NCBI RefSeq assembly: GCF_000382885.1
Contig: NZ_CAVK010000108.1
Span: 1 to 64,000 of the forward strand
DNA length: 64,000 nt
Direction of reading: 5' to 3'
Origin: Sphingobium indicum BiD32
GTDB lineage: Bacteria; Pseudomonadota; Alphaproteobacteria; Sphingomonadales; Sphingomonadaceae
Shown here: in pieces, positions 26,773 through 35,479 of the stretch
Layout: every line of letters begins with the position of its first letter
Position numbering within the stretch: position 1 is the stretch's first letter
The notes under the pieces: model-generated
Databases searched by the model: none
What the model saw: only the letters and a program-made list of their open reading frames with translations
Told to the model about the DNA's origin: nothing
Translations under genes and position numbers: made by a program

Positions 26773-28232
26773 CCCTTTCCCTTTCCAACCCCGCCCTTTT
26801 CGTCGAGCGCGCCTATATTGGCGGCGCGTGGGTCGGCGCGGCATCCGGCGCGAGTGTGCCGGTCGACAATCCCGCGACCGGTGCGATCATCGGCACGGTG
26901 CCCGATTGCAGCGCGGCCGATACCCAGGCGGCGATTGATGCGGCAGAGGCCGCTTTCCCGGCATGGAAGGCACGGACCGCAGGCGATCGCGCCGCCATGC
27001 TGGAACGGTGGCACGCGCTGGTGCTGGCCAATCTTGTCGATCTGGGCCGGATCATGACCGCCGAGCAGGGCAAGCCGACCGCCGAGGCCGAGGGCGAAAT
27101 CCGCTATGCCGCCAGCTTCATCAAATGGTTTGCCGAGGAAGCCCGCCGCGTCGAGGGCGGCATGATTCCCGCCCCCGAAGCCAATCGCCGCATATTGGTG
27201 ATGAAGGAGCCGATCGGGGTGTCCGCCGCGATCACGCCGTGGAATTTCCCGGCTGCGATGATCACGCGCAAATGCGCGCCTGCGCTGGCTGCGGGATGCC
27301 CGGTGGTGGTCAAGCCTTCGGAACTGACGCCCTATAGCGCGCTGGCCATGGCGAATCTGGCCGAGGAAGCGGGTTTCCCGGCGGGCGTGTTCAACGTCGT
27401 CACTGGCCTGCCCACCGCGATCGGCGGGGCGTTGACCGCCAGCCCCGTCGTGCGCAAACTGTCCTTTACCGGATCGACCCGCGTGGGTGCTTTACTGATG
27501 CGGCAGTGCGCCGACACGATCAAGCGCGTGGGCTTGGAGCTGGGCGGCAATGCGCCGCTGATCGTGTTCGATGACGCCGACATCGACCTCGCCGTCGCCA
27601 GCACGATGGTCAGCAAGTTCCGCAACGCCGGGCAAACTTGCGTCTGCGCTAACCGGATATTGGTGCAGGATGGCGTGTACGACCAGTTTGCCGAGAAGCT
27701 GGCCAGGGCCGTGTCGGCGCTGAACGTCGCGCCGGGGGATATGCCGGGCAGCACGATCGGGCCGCTGATCAACGTCTCCGCCGCCGACAAGGTGAAGGCG
27801 CATGTCGAGGATGCGCTGTCGCATGGCGCGACCCTGTTTGCGCAGGCACCCGAAGGGGCGACGGGGGAGCGCTTTGCGCGTCCGGTGGTGCTGACCGGCG
27901 CGACGCGGGACATGCGGCTGGCGGAGGAAGAGACGTTCGGCCCGGTCGCGCCCTTGTTCCGCTTTACCCATGAGGATGAGGCGATCGAGCTGGCCAATGC
28001 GACCAGCTATGGCCTGGCCAGCTATTTCTACACCGAAAATCTGCACCGCGCCTTCCGCGTGGCGGAGCGGCTGGAGGCGGGCATGGTCGCGCTCAACAGC
28101 GGATCGATCGCCATGGAGGTCGCGCCGTTCGGCGGGGTCAAGATGTCGGGCCTGGGCCGCGAAGGCGCGCATGCGGGGATCGAGGAATATCTGGAGACCA
28201 AGGCGTTTCATATCGGCGGGCTGAAACTTTAG
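26769..28232 (+). CDS. gabD: NAD(P)-dependent succinate-semialdehyde dehydrogenase
   Basis: 487 residues, GabD type. The residues typical of this subgroup are ITPWNFPAAMITRKCAPALA, KLSFTGSTRVGALL, catalytic Glu in LELGGNAPLIVFDDADID and catalytic Cys in NAGQTCVCANRILVQ. The C-terminus has APFGGVKMSGLGREG. The expected reaction is oxidation of succinate semialdehyde (or glutarate semialdehyde) to the diacid, the last step of GABA and polyamine breakdown. The start overlaps the GNAT stop by four bases; the in-frame extension upstream lies inside the GNAT gene. Confidence 0.85.
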   Translation: MTLSLSNPALFVERAYIGGAWVGAASGASVPVDNPATGAIIGTVPDCSAADTQAAIDAAEAAFPAWKARTAGDRAAMLERWHALVLANLVDLGRIMTAEQGKPTAEAEGEIRYAASFIKWFAEEARRVEGGMIPAPEANRRILVMKEPIGVSAAITPWNFPAAMITRKCAPALAAGCPVVVKPSELTPYSALAMANLAEEAGFPAGVFNVVTGLPTAIGGALTASPVVRKLSFTGSTRVGALLMRQCADTIKRVGLELGGNAPLIVFDDADIDLAVASTMVSKFRNAGQTCVCANRILVQDGVYDQFAEKLARAVSALNVAPGDMPGSTIGPLINVSAADKVKAHVEDALSHGATLFAQAPEGATGERFARPVVLTGATRDMRLAEEETFGPVAPLFRFTHEDEAIELANATSYGLASYFYTENLHRAFRVAERLEAGMVALNSGSIAMEVAPFGGVKMSGLGREGAHAGIEEYLETKAFHIGGLKL

Positions 28233-28240
28233 CCCACATC

Positions 28241-28316
28241 CGTTCGCCCTGAGCCTGTCGACGGGTCGTACTTCACTTCAAGACAGAACAGGGCTTCGAC
28301 AGGCTCAGCCCAAACG
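28241..28316. repeat. Imperfect inverted repeat, CCTGAGCCTGTCGA type
   Basis: The left arm at about 28241-28262 and the right arm at about 28294-28316 share GAGCCTGTCGA / TCGACAGGCTC and the outer CGTT..G / C..AACG ends. This looks like a REP-like intergenic element of the kind dispersed in sphingomonad genomes. It fills most of the 94-base gap between two genes. Confidence 0.7.
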
Positions 28317-28326
28317 GGAGTTATTT

Positions 28327-29397
28327 ATGGCCCGCAACTACAATATCTCCGTCATTCCCGGCGACGGCATTGGCAAGGAAGTCATGCCCGAAGGCATTCG
28401 CGTGCTGGAGCGGGCGGCAAGCCTTTATGGTTTCACCATCGCGCAAAAGTGGCAGGATTTCGCCTGCTGCGATTACTATGTCAAACATGGCCAGATGATG
28501 CCGGACGACTGGAAGGACCAGATCGGCAAGCCCGATGCGATCTTCTTTGGCGCGGTCGGCTGGCCCAATACGGTGCCGGATCATATTTCGCTGTGGGGAT
28601 CGCTGCTCCAGTTCCGGCGCGAATATGACCAATATGTCAATCTGCGCCCCGTCCGGCTGATGCCCGGCGTCCCCTGCCCGCTCGTGGGCCGTGAGCCGGG
28701 CGATATCGATTTCTGGGTCGTGCGCGAGAACACAGAAGGCGAATATAGCTCGGTCGGCGGCAAGATGTTCCCCGGCACCGATCGCGAGATCGTGATCCAG
28801 GAAACGGTGATGACCCGGCACGGCACTGACCGGGTGTTGCGCTATGCGTTCGATCTGGCCGCGACGCGGACACGCAAGCATGTCACCTCCGCCACCAAGT
28901 CCAACGGCATCGCCATCACCATGCCCTGGTGGGACGAGCGGGTGGAGGAGATGGCCAAGAATTACCCGACCGTCACCCATGACAAATATCATATCGACAT
29001 TTTGACCGCACAATTCGTGCTGAACCCCGACCGGTTCGACGTGGTGGTCGCGTCCAACCTGTTCGGCGACATATTGTCGGACCTTGGCCCGGCCTGCACC
29101 GGGACCATCGGCGTGGCGCCATCGGGCAATATCAACCCGGATGGCACCCACCCGTCGCTGTTCGAGCCGGTCCATGGGTCCGCGCCGGATATTGCGGGCA
29201 AGGGCATTGCCAACCCGGTGGGGCAGATCTGGTCGGCGGCGATGATGCTGGAGCATCTGGGCGAGGCGGAGGCGGCCGCCGCGATCATGCGGGCGGTGGA
29301 AACGGTGCTGGCGGAACCGGGCCTGCGCACCGGCGACCTCAAAGGCACAGCCAATACCGCGCAATGTGGCAGGGCGATTGCCGAGGCCTTGACCTAA
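28327..29397 (+). CDS. Tartrate dehydrogenase/decarboxylase, D-malate dehydrogenase type
   Basis: 356 residues of the isocitrate/isopropylmalate dehydrogenase family, TtuC/DmlA branch. It starts with YNISVIPGDGIGKEV. The substrate-binding segment NLRPVRLMPG, the conserved VRENTEGEYSSVGG and metal-site region DILSDL (with further Asp) follow, and ANPVGQIWSAAMML is near the C-terminus. The likely reaction is NAD-dependent oxidative decarboxylation of D-malate or tartrate. Its place between amine-catabolic genes suggests it processes a hydroxy-diacid made upstream, but that is inference. Confidence 0.83.
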   Translation: MARNYNISVIPGDGIGKEVMPEGIRVLERAASLYGFTIAQKWQDFACCDYYVKHGQMMPDDWKDQIGKPDAIFFGAVGWPNTVPDHISLWGSLLQFRREYDQYVNLRPVRLMPGVPCPLVGREPGDIDFWVVRENTEGEYSSVGGKMFPGTDREIVIQETVMTRHGTDRVLRYAFDLAATRTRKHVTSATKSNGIAITMPWWDERVEEMAKNYPTVTHDKYHIDILTAQFVLNPDRFDVVVASNLFGDILSDLGPACTGTIGVAPSGNINPDGTHPSLFEPVHGSAPDIAGKGIANPVGQIWSAAMMLEHLGEAEAAAAIMRAVETVLAEPGLRTGDLKGTANTAQCGRAIAEALT

Positions 29398-29423
29398 TCC
29401 TGCACCACTGAACAAGAAGCGGC

Positions 29424-29490
29424 GTGTTCCCGCGAAAGCGGGGACCCAGTTCAGACCCCAGGACTGGGGCCCCGCCTTCGCGGGAGCAGC
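29424..29490. repeat. Inverted repeat of the GTTCCCGCG...CGCGGGA type
   Basis: GTTCCCGCGAAAGCGGGGACC near 29425-29445 faces GGCCCCGCCTTCGCGGGAGC near 29468-29487, with a small CCCCAG/CTGGGG hairpin inside. It belongs with the repeat at 31551-31612 and lies in a 234-base gap holding no gene. Confidence 0.65.
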
Positions 29491-29631
29491 CTTGCTTAAC
29501 ACAGCAGCAGATTATGCCGCATCAGCTCGCGATTAAAGCCAGCAAGGGCGCCAATTCGCCCCATATCAGGCTATGCACCCGCAGCACAAGGATAGGCTGC
29601 ATCCCATAACCACCATGGCGAGCACCCGACG

Positions 29632-31017
29632 ATGCACCAATCCAACCGATCCCTGCTGGACATCGACCGCGATCACCTGATCCATTCGGTCACATCCTTC
29701 CGCGCCCATGAGGCGCGCGGCGCGACCATGCTGCAAAGCGGCAAGGGCATGTGGCTGACCGACATGGACGGGCGCGAGGTGCTGGATGCCTTTGCCGGGC
29801 TATGGTGCGTCAATGTGGGTTACGGGCAGGACAGCATCGTCGAGGCAGCAGCCGAGCAGATGCGCCGCCTGCCCTATGCGACCGGCTATTTCCATTTTGG
29901 TTGCGAACCGGCTGCACGGCTGGCCGAGAGGCTGGTCGCGCTGTCGCCCGAGGGACTCGACCATGTCTATTTCACGCTGGGCGGGTCGGATGCAGTGGAC
30001 AGCGCGATCCGCTATATCACCCATTATTTCAACGCGATCGGCAAGCCGACCAAGAAGCAGTGCATCGCGCTGGAGCGGGGCTATCATGGATCGAGCAGCA
30101 GCGGCGCGGGGCTGACGGCGCTCGCCAATTTCCACCGCAATTTCGACCTGCCGCTGCGCTGGCAGCATCATATCGCGTCGCCCTACCCCTATCGCAGCGA
30201 TCTGGAAGGCGATGACTCCGCCATCATCGCCCGGTCGGTGCAGCAGTTGAAGGACAAGGTCGCGGACCTCGGCGCGGACAATGTCGCTGCCTTCTTCTGC
30301 GAGCCGATTCAGGGATCGGGCGGGGTGATCGTGCCGCCGGTGGGTTGGCTCAAGGCCATGCGGCAGGCGTGCGATGAGCTGGACATATTGCTGGTCGCTG
30401 ATGAGGTCATCACCGCCTTTGGCCGTACCGGGCCGATGTTCGCCTGCGAAGCGGAGGGCGTGACGCCCGACCTGATGACCGTCGCCAAGGGGCTGACCGC
30501 CGGTTATGTGCCGATGGGCGCGGTGCTGATGTCGGACAAAGTGTATCAGGGCATTGCCGATGGCGCGGCGGCTGACGTGGTGATCGGCCATGGCGCGACC
30601 TATTCGGGCCATCCGGTGAGCGCGGCGGTGGGGCTGGAAGTGTTGCGCCTCTATACCGATGGCGGGATATTGGCGAACGGTCAGAAAGTGGCGGCGCGCT
30701 TCGACGCGGGGCTGGCGGGCATTGCCGACCATCCGATGGTCGGCGACACGCGCGGGCGCGGGTTGCTGGGGGCTATCGAACTGGTGGCGGACAAGGGGAC
30801 CAAGGCGCGGTTCGACCCGGCGCTCAAAATCGCCGACCGGCTGTTTGCCGATGGCTATGCCAATGGCGTCATTTTCCGCGCCTTTGCCGACAATATCATC
30901 GGCCTGGCCCCGGCGCTCTGTGCATCGGACGCAGAGATGGACGAGATATTCGCGCGCATACGGAAAACACTCGACGGCTTGCTCGAACAGGCCGATATTC
31001 GCGCGGCGCTGGGATAA
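29632..31017 (+). CDS. Class III (omega) aminotransferase
   Basis: 461 residues, PLP-dependent, of the omega-transaminase / putrescine-pyruvate aminotransferase (SpuC-like) group. The motifs are GYFHFGCEPAARLAERL, LGGSDAVDSAIRY for cofactor phosphate binding, ADEVITAFGRTG with the PLP-interacting Asp and MTVAKGLTAGYVPMGAVLMS with the Schiff-base Lys. It should move an amino group from a diamine or beta/omega-amino acid to pyruvate or a ketoacid, giving an aldehyde for the dehydrogenases nearby. The Lrp regulator follows 20 bases downstream and may control it. Confidence 0.87.
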   Translation: MHQSNRSLLDIDRDHLIHSVTSFRAHEARGATMLQSGKGMWLTDMDGREVLDAFAGLWCVNVGYGQDSIVEAAAEQMRRLPYATGYFHFGCEPAARLAERLVALSPEGLDHVYFTLGGSDAVDSAIRYITHYFNAIGKPTKKQCIALERGYHGSSSSGAGLTALANFHRNFDLPLRWQHHIASPYPYRSDLEGDDSAIIARSVQQLKDKVADLGADNVAAFFCEPIQGSGGVIVPPVGWLKAMRQACDELDILLVADEVITAFGRTGPMFACEAEGVTPDLMTVAKGLTAGYVPMGAVLMSDKVYQGIADGAAADVVIGHGATYSGHPVSAAVGLEVLRLYTDGGILANGQKVAARFDAGLAGIADHPMVGDTRGRGLLGAIELVADKGTKARFDPALKIADRLFADGYANGVIFRAFADNIIGLAPALCASDAEMDEIFARIRKTLDGLLEQADIRAALG

Positions 31018-31037
31018 ATATAAGGGGGAGCAAGGAC

Positions 31038-31532
31038 ATGTTGGGCGGACCCAGACTGGACAGGATCGACCTGAAAATCCTGACGCAGCTTCAGCAGTCG
31101 GGCCGGATCACCAATGTCGAACTGGCCGATGCGGTCGGCCTGTCCCCCAGCCCCTGCCTCACCCGCGTGAAACGGCTGGAGAAGGCGGGCTATATCACCG
31201 GCTATGGCGCGCATATCAACCTGCACAAGCTGGGCGAATTTCTGACCGTCTTTACCGAAGTCACGCTGAGCGAGCATCGGTCGGGCGACTTTTCCCGGTT
31301 CGAGACGCGCATCCGCAAGCTGGACGAAATCGTCGAATGTCATCTGGTCAGCGGCGGATACGACTATCTGCTGAAATTCGTGACGCGCGGCGTCGGCCAT
31401 TATCAGTCGATCATCGAGGGGATGCTGGAGAGCGATTACGGCATCGAAAAATATTTCAGCTATGTCGTGATCAAATCCCCCTTCATCAAACATCATTATC
31501 CAATCCAGCATCTGTTCGGTGAGCAGCGTTAG
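31038..31532 (+). CDS. Lrp/AsnC family transcriptional regulator
   Basis: 164 residues. The N-terminal winged HTH (LDRIDLKILTQLQQSGRITN, then ADAVGLSPSPCLTRVKRLEK) is followed by the RAM effector domain. It has a strong ribosome binding site (AAGGGGGAG). Lrp proteins sense amino acids and oligomerise on DNA. Being cotranscribed after the aminotransferase and before the amidohydrolase, it is the best candidate for a local regulator of this catabolic block. Confidence 0.9.
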   Translation: MLGGPRLDRIDLKILTQLQQSGRITNVELADAVGLSPSPCLTRVKRLEKAGYITGYGAHINLHKLGEFLTVFTEVTLSEHRSGDFSRFETRIRKLDEIVECHLVSGGYDYLLKFVTRGVGHYQSIIEGMLESDYGIEKYFSYVVIKSPFIKHHYPIQHLFGEQR

Positions 31533-31550
31533 GATTTGGGGGCGAGGTGG

Positions 31551-31612
31551 GTTCCCGCGCAGGCGGGAACCCAGTCGAAACGGCGGGGCCGGGTTCCCGC
31601 CTGCGCGGGAAC
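31551..31612. repeat. Perfect 22-bp inverted repeat, 18-base loop
   Basis: Arms 31551-31572 and 31591-31612 are exact reverse complements (GTTCCCGCGCAGGCGG and its mirror), and each arm is itself nearly palindromic. It fills the gap between the Lrp gene and the amidohydrolase and could block read-through or stabilise the 3' end of the upstream message. It is the same family as 29424-29490. Confidence 0.8.
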
Positions 31613-31622
31613 ACGATATTTT

Positions 31623-32768
31623 ATGACCGATATTGCCGATCTGATCGACCCGCTGATCGCGTTCCGCCGCGACATTCATGCGCACCCGGAACTGGGCTTT
31701 TGCGAGCATCGCACCGCCGGGCGCATTGCCGAGCAGCTGCGTGCGCTGGGGCTGGAAGTGCATGAGGGGATCGGGCGGACGGGCGTGGTGGGCGTGTTGC
31801 GCAACGGCGCGTCGGGGCGCAGCATCGGGCTGCGCGCGGACATGGACGCCCTGCCGATCGAGGAGCAGACCAACCTGCCCTGGGCCAGCAAAACGCCGGG
31901 CACCTTCCACGGCTGCGGCCATGACGGCCATGTCGCGATGCTGCTGGGCGCGGCGCAGCAACTGACGCGCAGCCGCAATTTCGACGGGACAGTCAATTTC
32001 TTCTTCCAGCCCGCCGAAGAGGGGCAGGGCGGCGCGCGCGAGATGGTGCTGGAAGGGCTGTTCGAGCGCTTCCCGTGCGACCGGGTGTTCGGACTGCATA
32101 ACTGGCCCGATCTGCCCGCCGGCACCATCGCGACCCGGCCCGGCCCGATCATGGGTGCGGCGGACAAGTTTGAGATCGTGCTGGAAGGGCGCGGTGGCCA
32201 TGCCGCGATTCCGCAGGATACGCCCGACGCCATCCTGGCGGCGGCCAGCCTTGTGACGCAGATGAACGCGATCATAGCGCGCCGGATCGCGCCGACCGCA
32301 TCGGCGGTGCTGTCGATCACGCAAATCCATGGCGGGCATACGCATAATGTGATCCCCGCCGAGGTTCGCATCGGCGGGACGGTGCGGACCTTCGATCCAG
32401 CGGTACAGGACAAGATCGAAGCGTCGATCCGCGAGATCGCGGCCGGTGTGGCGCTGGCCAATGGCTTGAGCGCGACGGTCGATTATCAGCGTTACTATCC
32501 CGCGACGATCAACGATGCCGAAGCGGCGCAGGAGGCGCTGGACGCCGCCGCGACCGTTGGCATCGCGCAACTGGCGCCCGATCCCGCCTTCACGTCAGAG
32601 GATTTCGCCTTCATGCTGCAAGCGTGCAAGGGTGCCTATATCTGGCTGGGTCAGGCAAAGCCGGACGGCGGGGCACCGCTGCACAACCCGCATTATGATT
32701 TCAACGACGATGTGCTGGGGCTGGGTATCCGGCTGCATGTCGCGTTGGTCGAGCGGCATTTGGGGTAA
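31623..32768 (+). CDS. M20 family amidohydrolase (aminoacylase/hippurate hydrolase type)
   Basis: 381 residues. Metal-site motifs are RRDIHAHPELGF, LRADMDALPIEEQTNLPW and FHGCGHDGHVAMLLGAA. The catalytic Glu lies in FFQPAEEGQGGAREM, a His in GRGGHAAIPQDT and the C-terminal metal His in PLHNPHYDFND. It cleaves an N-acyl group from an amino acid or diamine acid. The location with GNAT, aminotransferase and Lrp genes suits an acetylated-intermediate route. The ATG at 31623 starts just after the inverted repeat; a longer frame would translate the repeat. Confidence 0.87.
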   Translation: MTDIADLIDPLIAFRRDIHAHPELGFCEHRTAGRIAEQLRALGLEVHEGIGRTGVVGVLRNGASGRSIGLRADMDALPIEEQTNLPWASKTPGTFHGCGHDGHVAMLLGAAQQLTRSRNFDGTVNFFFQPAEEGQGGAREMVLEGLFERFPCDRVFGLHNWPDLPAGTIATRPGPIMGAADKFEIVLEGRGGHAAIPQDTPDAILAAASLVTQMNAIIARRIAPTASAVLSITQIHGGHTHNVIPAEVRIGGTVRTFDPAVQDKIEASIREIAAGVALANGLSATVDYQRYYPATINDAEAAQEALDAAATVGIAQLAPDPAFTSEDFAFMLQACKGAYIWLGQAKPDGGAPLHNPHYDFNDDVLGLGIRLHVALVERHLG

Positions 32769-32775
32769 GCACAAA

Positions 32776-32815
32776 CCTCCGTTCGTTTCCAGCGAAGTCG
32801 AGAAACGAACGGAGG
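32776..32815. terminator. Hairpin between convergent genes, possible bidirectional terminator
   Basis: A perfect 14-bp stem (32776-32789 with 32802-32815, CCTCCGTTCGTTTC) and 12-base loop lie in the 60-base gap between the amidohydrolase stop and the convergent copB stop. There is no clear T-run, so it may equally be a REP-like repeat that protects both 3' ends. Confidence 0.5.
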
Positions 32816-32828
32816 GGGGTAGTTCCGG

Positions 32829-33737
32829 TCAAAACCAGAAACGCACGCCCATCACCAGACTGGTGGCTGACGCGCCCTCCCCCGCCGCGCGCGCATAGCG
32901 GGCGGTGTCGCCCAGCTTGCGTTCCCAGTGGACGCCGACATAGGGCGCAAATTCGCGGGCGAATTCGTAGCGCAGGCGCAGGCCCAGTTCGATGTCGGAG
33001 ATACCCGACCCGATGCCCAATTCCGGCACGTCCTGCGCGGCGATATTCATTTCGGCGGCGGGTTGCAGGATCAGGCGCTGGGTGATGCGCTGGTCGTAGC
33101 TGCCCTCCAGCCGGAGATGGGCGTCGCCCTTCGTGGACAGGAACGCCTGCGCACCGACCTCGAACCAGTAAGGGGCGAGACCTTCGATACCGACCACGGC
33201 GTAAGTGCGTTGGGGTTGCGGGCGGAAATCCTGCCGCACACCCGCCTCGACATTGAACCAGGGGTTGAGCGCCCGGCTGTAGAGCGCCTGTAGTTCCGCG
33301 CTTTCAAGCGCGCCGCCGACTTCGCCCTCCCCTTCGGTCTTGACCGCGAAACGGTTGATGTCGCCGCCGATCCAGCCCTCGCCCTCCCATGCGTAACCGT
33401 TCGCGCCCTTGTGCGCGCGATATTCGAGGCGGTCGAGCATCAGCTGCGAGAAACTCATGCCGCCGCTTTCCTTGATCATGGCCGCGCGGGCGCGGGCCAT
33501 GGTGGCGGCGGGGTAGAAGGCTTCGGCGGCATGATCGGTCGGGATCGGCGGGGCGTCGCCCTGCGGCACGCTGTCGCCGGGCGCGGGCATGGCGTGGCCG
33601 GCATGGGGATCGGTGGGCGCGGCTTCCGGCGCAGGCGGCATCTGGTGCGCGCCATGGTCCATCTGGCTATGATCCATTTGCGCCAGTGCGGGTGTGGCGG
33701 TGCTGGCCAGCAGCAGCGCGGCGATCAGGCGCTTCAT
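32829..33737 (-). CDS. copB: Copper resistance protein B
   Basis: 302 residues, outer-membrane copper resistance protein. A signal peptide (KRLIAALLLASTATPALA) precedes a Met/His-rich metal-binding stretch (MDHSQMDHGAHQM, later DPHAGHAM). The CopB barrel follows with LMLDRLEYRAHKGANGYAWE, RLILQPAAEMNIAAQDVPEL and C-terminal VMGVRFWF. The start at 33737 overlaps copA by four bases. The length is close to the family norm. Confidence 0.92.
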   Translation of the reverse strand: MKRLIAALLLASTATPALAQMDHSQMDHGAHQMPPAPEAAPTDPHAGHAMPAPGDSVPQGDAPPIPTDHAAEAFYPAATMARARAAMIKESGGMSFSQLMLDRLEYRAHKGANGYAWEGEGWIGGDINRFAVKTEGEGEVGGALESAELQALYSRALNPWFNVEAGVRQDFRPQPQRTYAVVGIEGLAPYWFEVGAQAFLSTKGDAHLRLEGSYDQRITQRLILQPAAEMNIAAQDVPELGIGSGISDIELGLRLRYEFAREFAPYVGVHWERKLGDTARYARAAGEGASATSLVMGVRFWF

Positions 33738-35473
33738 GCCGCGTCCTCCGCGTGGCGGACAGTCACGACGCGCATCATCCCCGTGTGCATGTGCATCAGC
33801 ATGTGACAGTGGAACGCCCAGTCGCCCAGCGCGTCGGCGGTCAGGTCGAAACTGATCTTGCCGCCGGGCAGGACGTTGACCGTATGCTTGCGCGGATTGT
33901 GTGTCGGATCGTCGCCGGTCAGCAACTGGAAGAAATGGCCGTGGATATGGATGGGGTGCGGCATCATCGTGTCGTTGATCAGGGTGACGCGCACCCGCTC
34001 CATATGGCGGAAAGCGATGGGGTCTGCGCCGTCCGACAGCTTCACCCCGTCGAAGGACCACATATAGCGTTCCATATTGGCGGTCAGGTGAATGTCGATC
34101 GACCGGGTCGGGGAGCGCGCATCTTCGTTGGGTTCCAGCGATCGCAGGTCGGCATAGGTAAGGACGCGATGGTCGACATCCTCCAGCCCCGTAGGCCGGT
34201 CCGCCGTGCGGTCCGCCGGCATGGAGGAGAGCGTAGCCACCCCCGGTCCCATCGGCACATTGGGCGCGACCGTGGGGTCGAGCATCTTCATACTATGCCC
34301 CGCCATGCTCTCATTTGCGGGTTGGCTGAGGTCGATCACGCCCCCCTGCCCCATGTCCATGCCGGCCATGTCCATTCCCATATCCTTCATGGTAAGGAGA
34401 GGCCGGGCGCGCAGCGGCGGGATGGCCGCGACCATGCCGATCTGCGGCGCGAGGGTCGCGCGGACCAGGCCGGAGCGGTCGATGGCTTCGGCGATCAGGC
34501 CATATGCGGTGGCGTCGGTCGGCTGGACGATCACGTCATAGGTTTCGGCGATGCCGATCTGGAATTCGTCGGTCTCGACCGGCTGAACATGCTGGCCATC
34601 GCATTGCACCACGGTCATGGGCAGGCCGGGAAGGCGCACGTTGAAATTGGTCATGGCCGATGCATTGATGATGCGCAGGCGGACCCGCTCGCCCGGCGTG
34701 AACAGCCCGGTCCAGTTTTCCGCTATGCCATGGCCATTGACCAGATAGCTGTAGGTGGAGCCGGTGACGTCCGAAATATCGGTCGGGTCCATCCGCATCT
34801 TGCCCCAGTCGATCCGGTCCTTGAGGGGCTGGTCCTTGCCCTCGAGCAATCCGGCCAGAGTCTGGCGTTGCATATTATAATAGCCGCCCGATTGCTTCAG
34901 GCGCTTGAGCTGCACATGGGGGTGGACCGGCGACCAGTCGGACAGGACGATCACATGCTCGCGCGTCGCCTGCACCGGATCGACGCCAGCGGGATCGATG
35001 ACGATCGGGCCATAATGGCCCATCGCCTCCTGCATCCCCGAATGGCTGTGATACCAGTAGGTGCCCGACTGGCGGATGGGGAATTCATAATGGAAGGTTT
35101 CGCCCGGCGCGATGCCGGGGAAACTGACGCCCGGCACGCCGTCCATCTGGAAGGGGACGATCAGGCCGTGCCAGTGGATCGATGTGTCCTCTTTCAGACG
35201 ATTGGTGACGGACAGACGGACATTCTGCCCTTCGCGCAACCGGATCAGCGGCGCGGGGACGGTGCCGTTGATGGTGATCGCGTGGGCAGATCGTCCACCG
35301 GTGGCGAAATGACTGTCGGCCACGGTCAGCGCTATGGTTTCGCCCGACAGGACGCCCGGTGCGGGGTGCAGGCCGTGCGTGCCGCTTTGCGCCCAGGCGG
35401 GGAAAGCGTTGGCGAGGCCAAGGGCAGCGGCGCTTTTGAACAGGGTGCGGCGGTCGAGGGTCAGGTTGGTCAT
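33734..35473 (-). CDS. copA: Multicopper oxidase CopA, copper resistance
   Basis: 579 residues, periplasmic Cu(I) oxidase. A twin-arginine signal (LDRRTLFKSAAALGLANA) is followed by three cupredoxin domains. Copper ligands are visible at HWHGL (residues 100-104), HSHSGM (142-147), HPIHIHGHFFQLL near 524 and HCHMLMHMHTGMM near 555. A Met-rich segment (MKDMGMDMAGMDMGQGG) lies before the third domain, as in other CopA proteins. It is cotranscribed with the sigma-factor trio upstream (6-base gap) and with copB. Confidence 0.93.
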   Translation of the reverse strand: MTNLTLDRRTLFKSAAALGLANAFPAWAQSGTHGLHPAPGVLSGETIALTVADSHFATGGRSAHAITINGTVPAPLIRLREGQNVRLSVTNRLKEDTSIHWHGLIVPFQMDGVPGVSFPGIAPGETFHYEFPIRQSGTYWYHSHSGMQEAMGHYGPIVIDPAGVDPVQATREHVIVLSDWSPVHPHVQLKRLKQSGGYYNMQRQTLAGLLEGKDQPLKDRIDWGKMRMDPTDISDVTGSTYSYLVNGHGIAENWTGLFTPGERVRLRIINASAMTNFNVRLPGLPMTVVQCDGQHVQPVETDEFQIGIAETYDVIVQPTDATAYGLIAEAIDRSGLVRATLAPQIGMVAAIPPLRARPLLTMKDMGMDMAGMDMGQGGVIDLSQPANESMAGHSMKMLDPTVAPNVPMGPGVATLSSMPADRTADRPTGLEDVDHRVLTYADLRSLEPNEDARSPTRSIDIHLTANMERYMWSFDGVKLSDGADPIAFRHMERVRVTLINDTMMPHPIHIHGHFFQLLTGDDPTHNPRKHTVNVLPGGKISFDLTADALGDWAFHCHMLMHMHTGMMRVVTVRHAEDAA

Positions 35474-35479
35474 GCCCCT

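Noticed and set aside
24237-32768. Ectoine degradation (doe) cluster
   Set aside because: M20 hydrolase, aminotransferase, aldehyde dehydrogenase and Lrp genes are present, but no ectoine hydrolase (DoeA/EutD-like M24) is found in the window.
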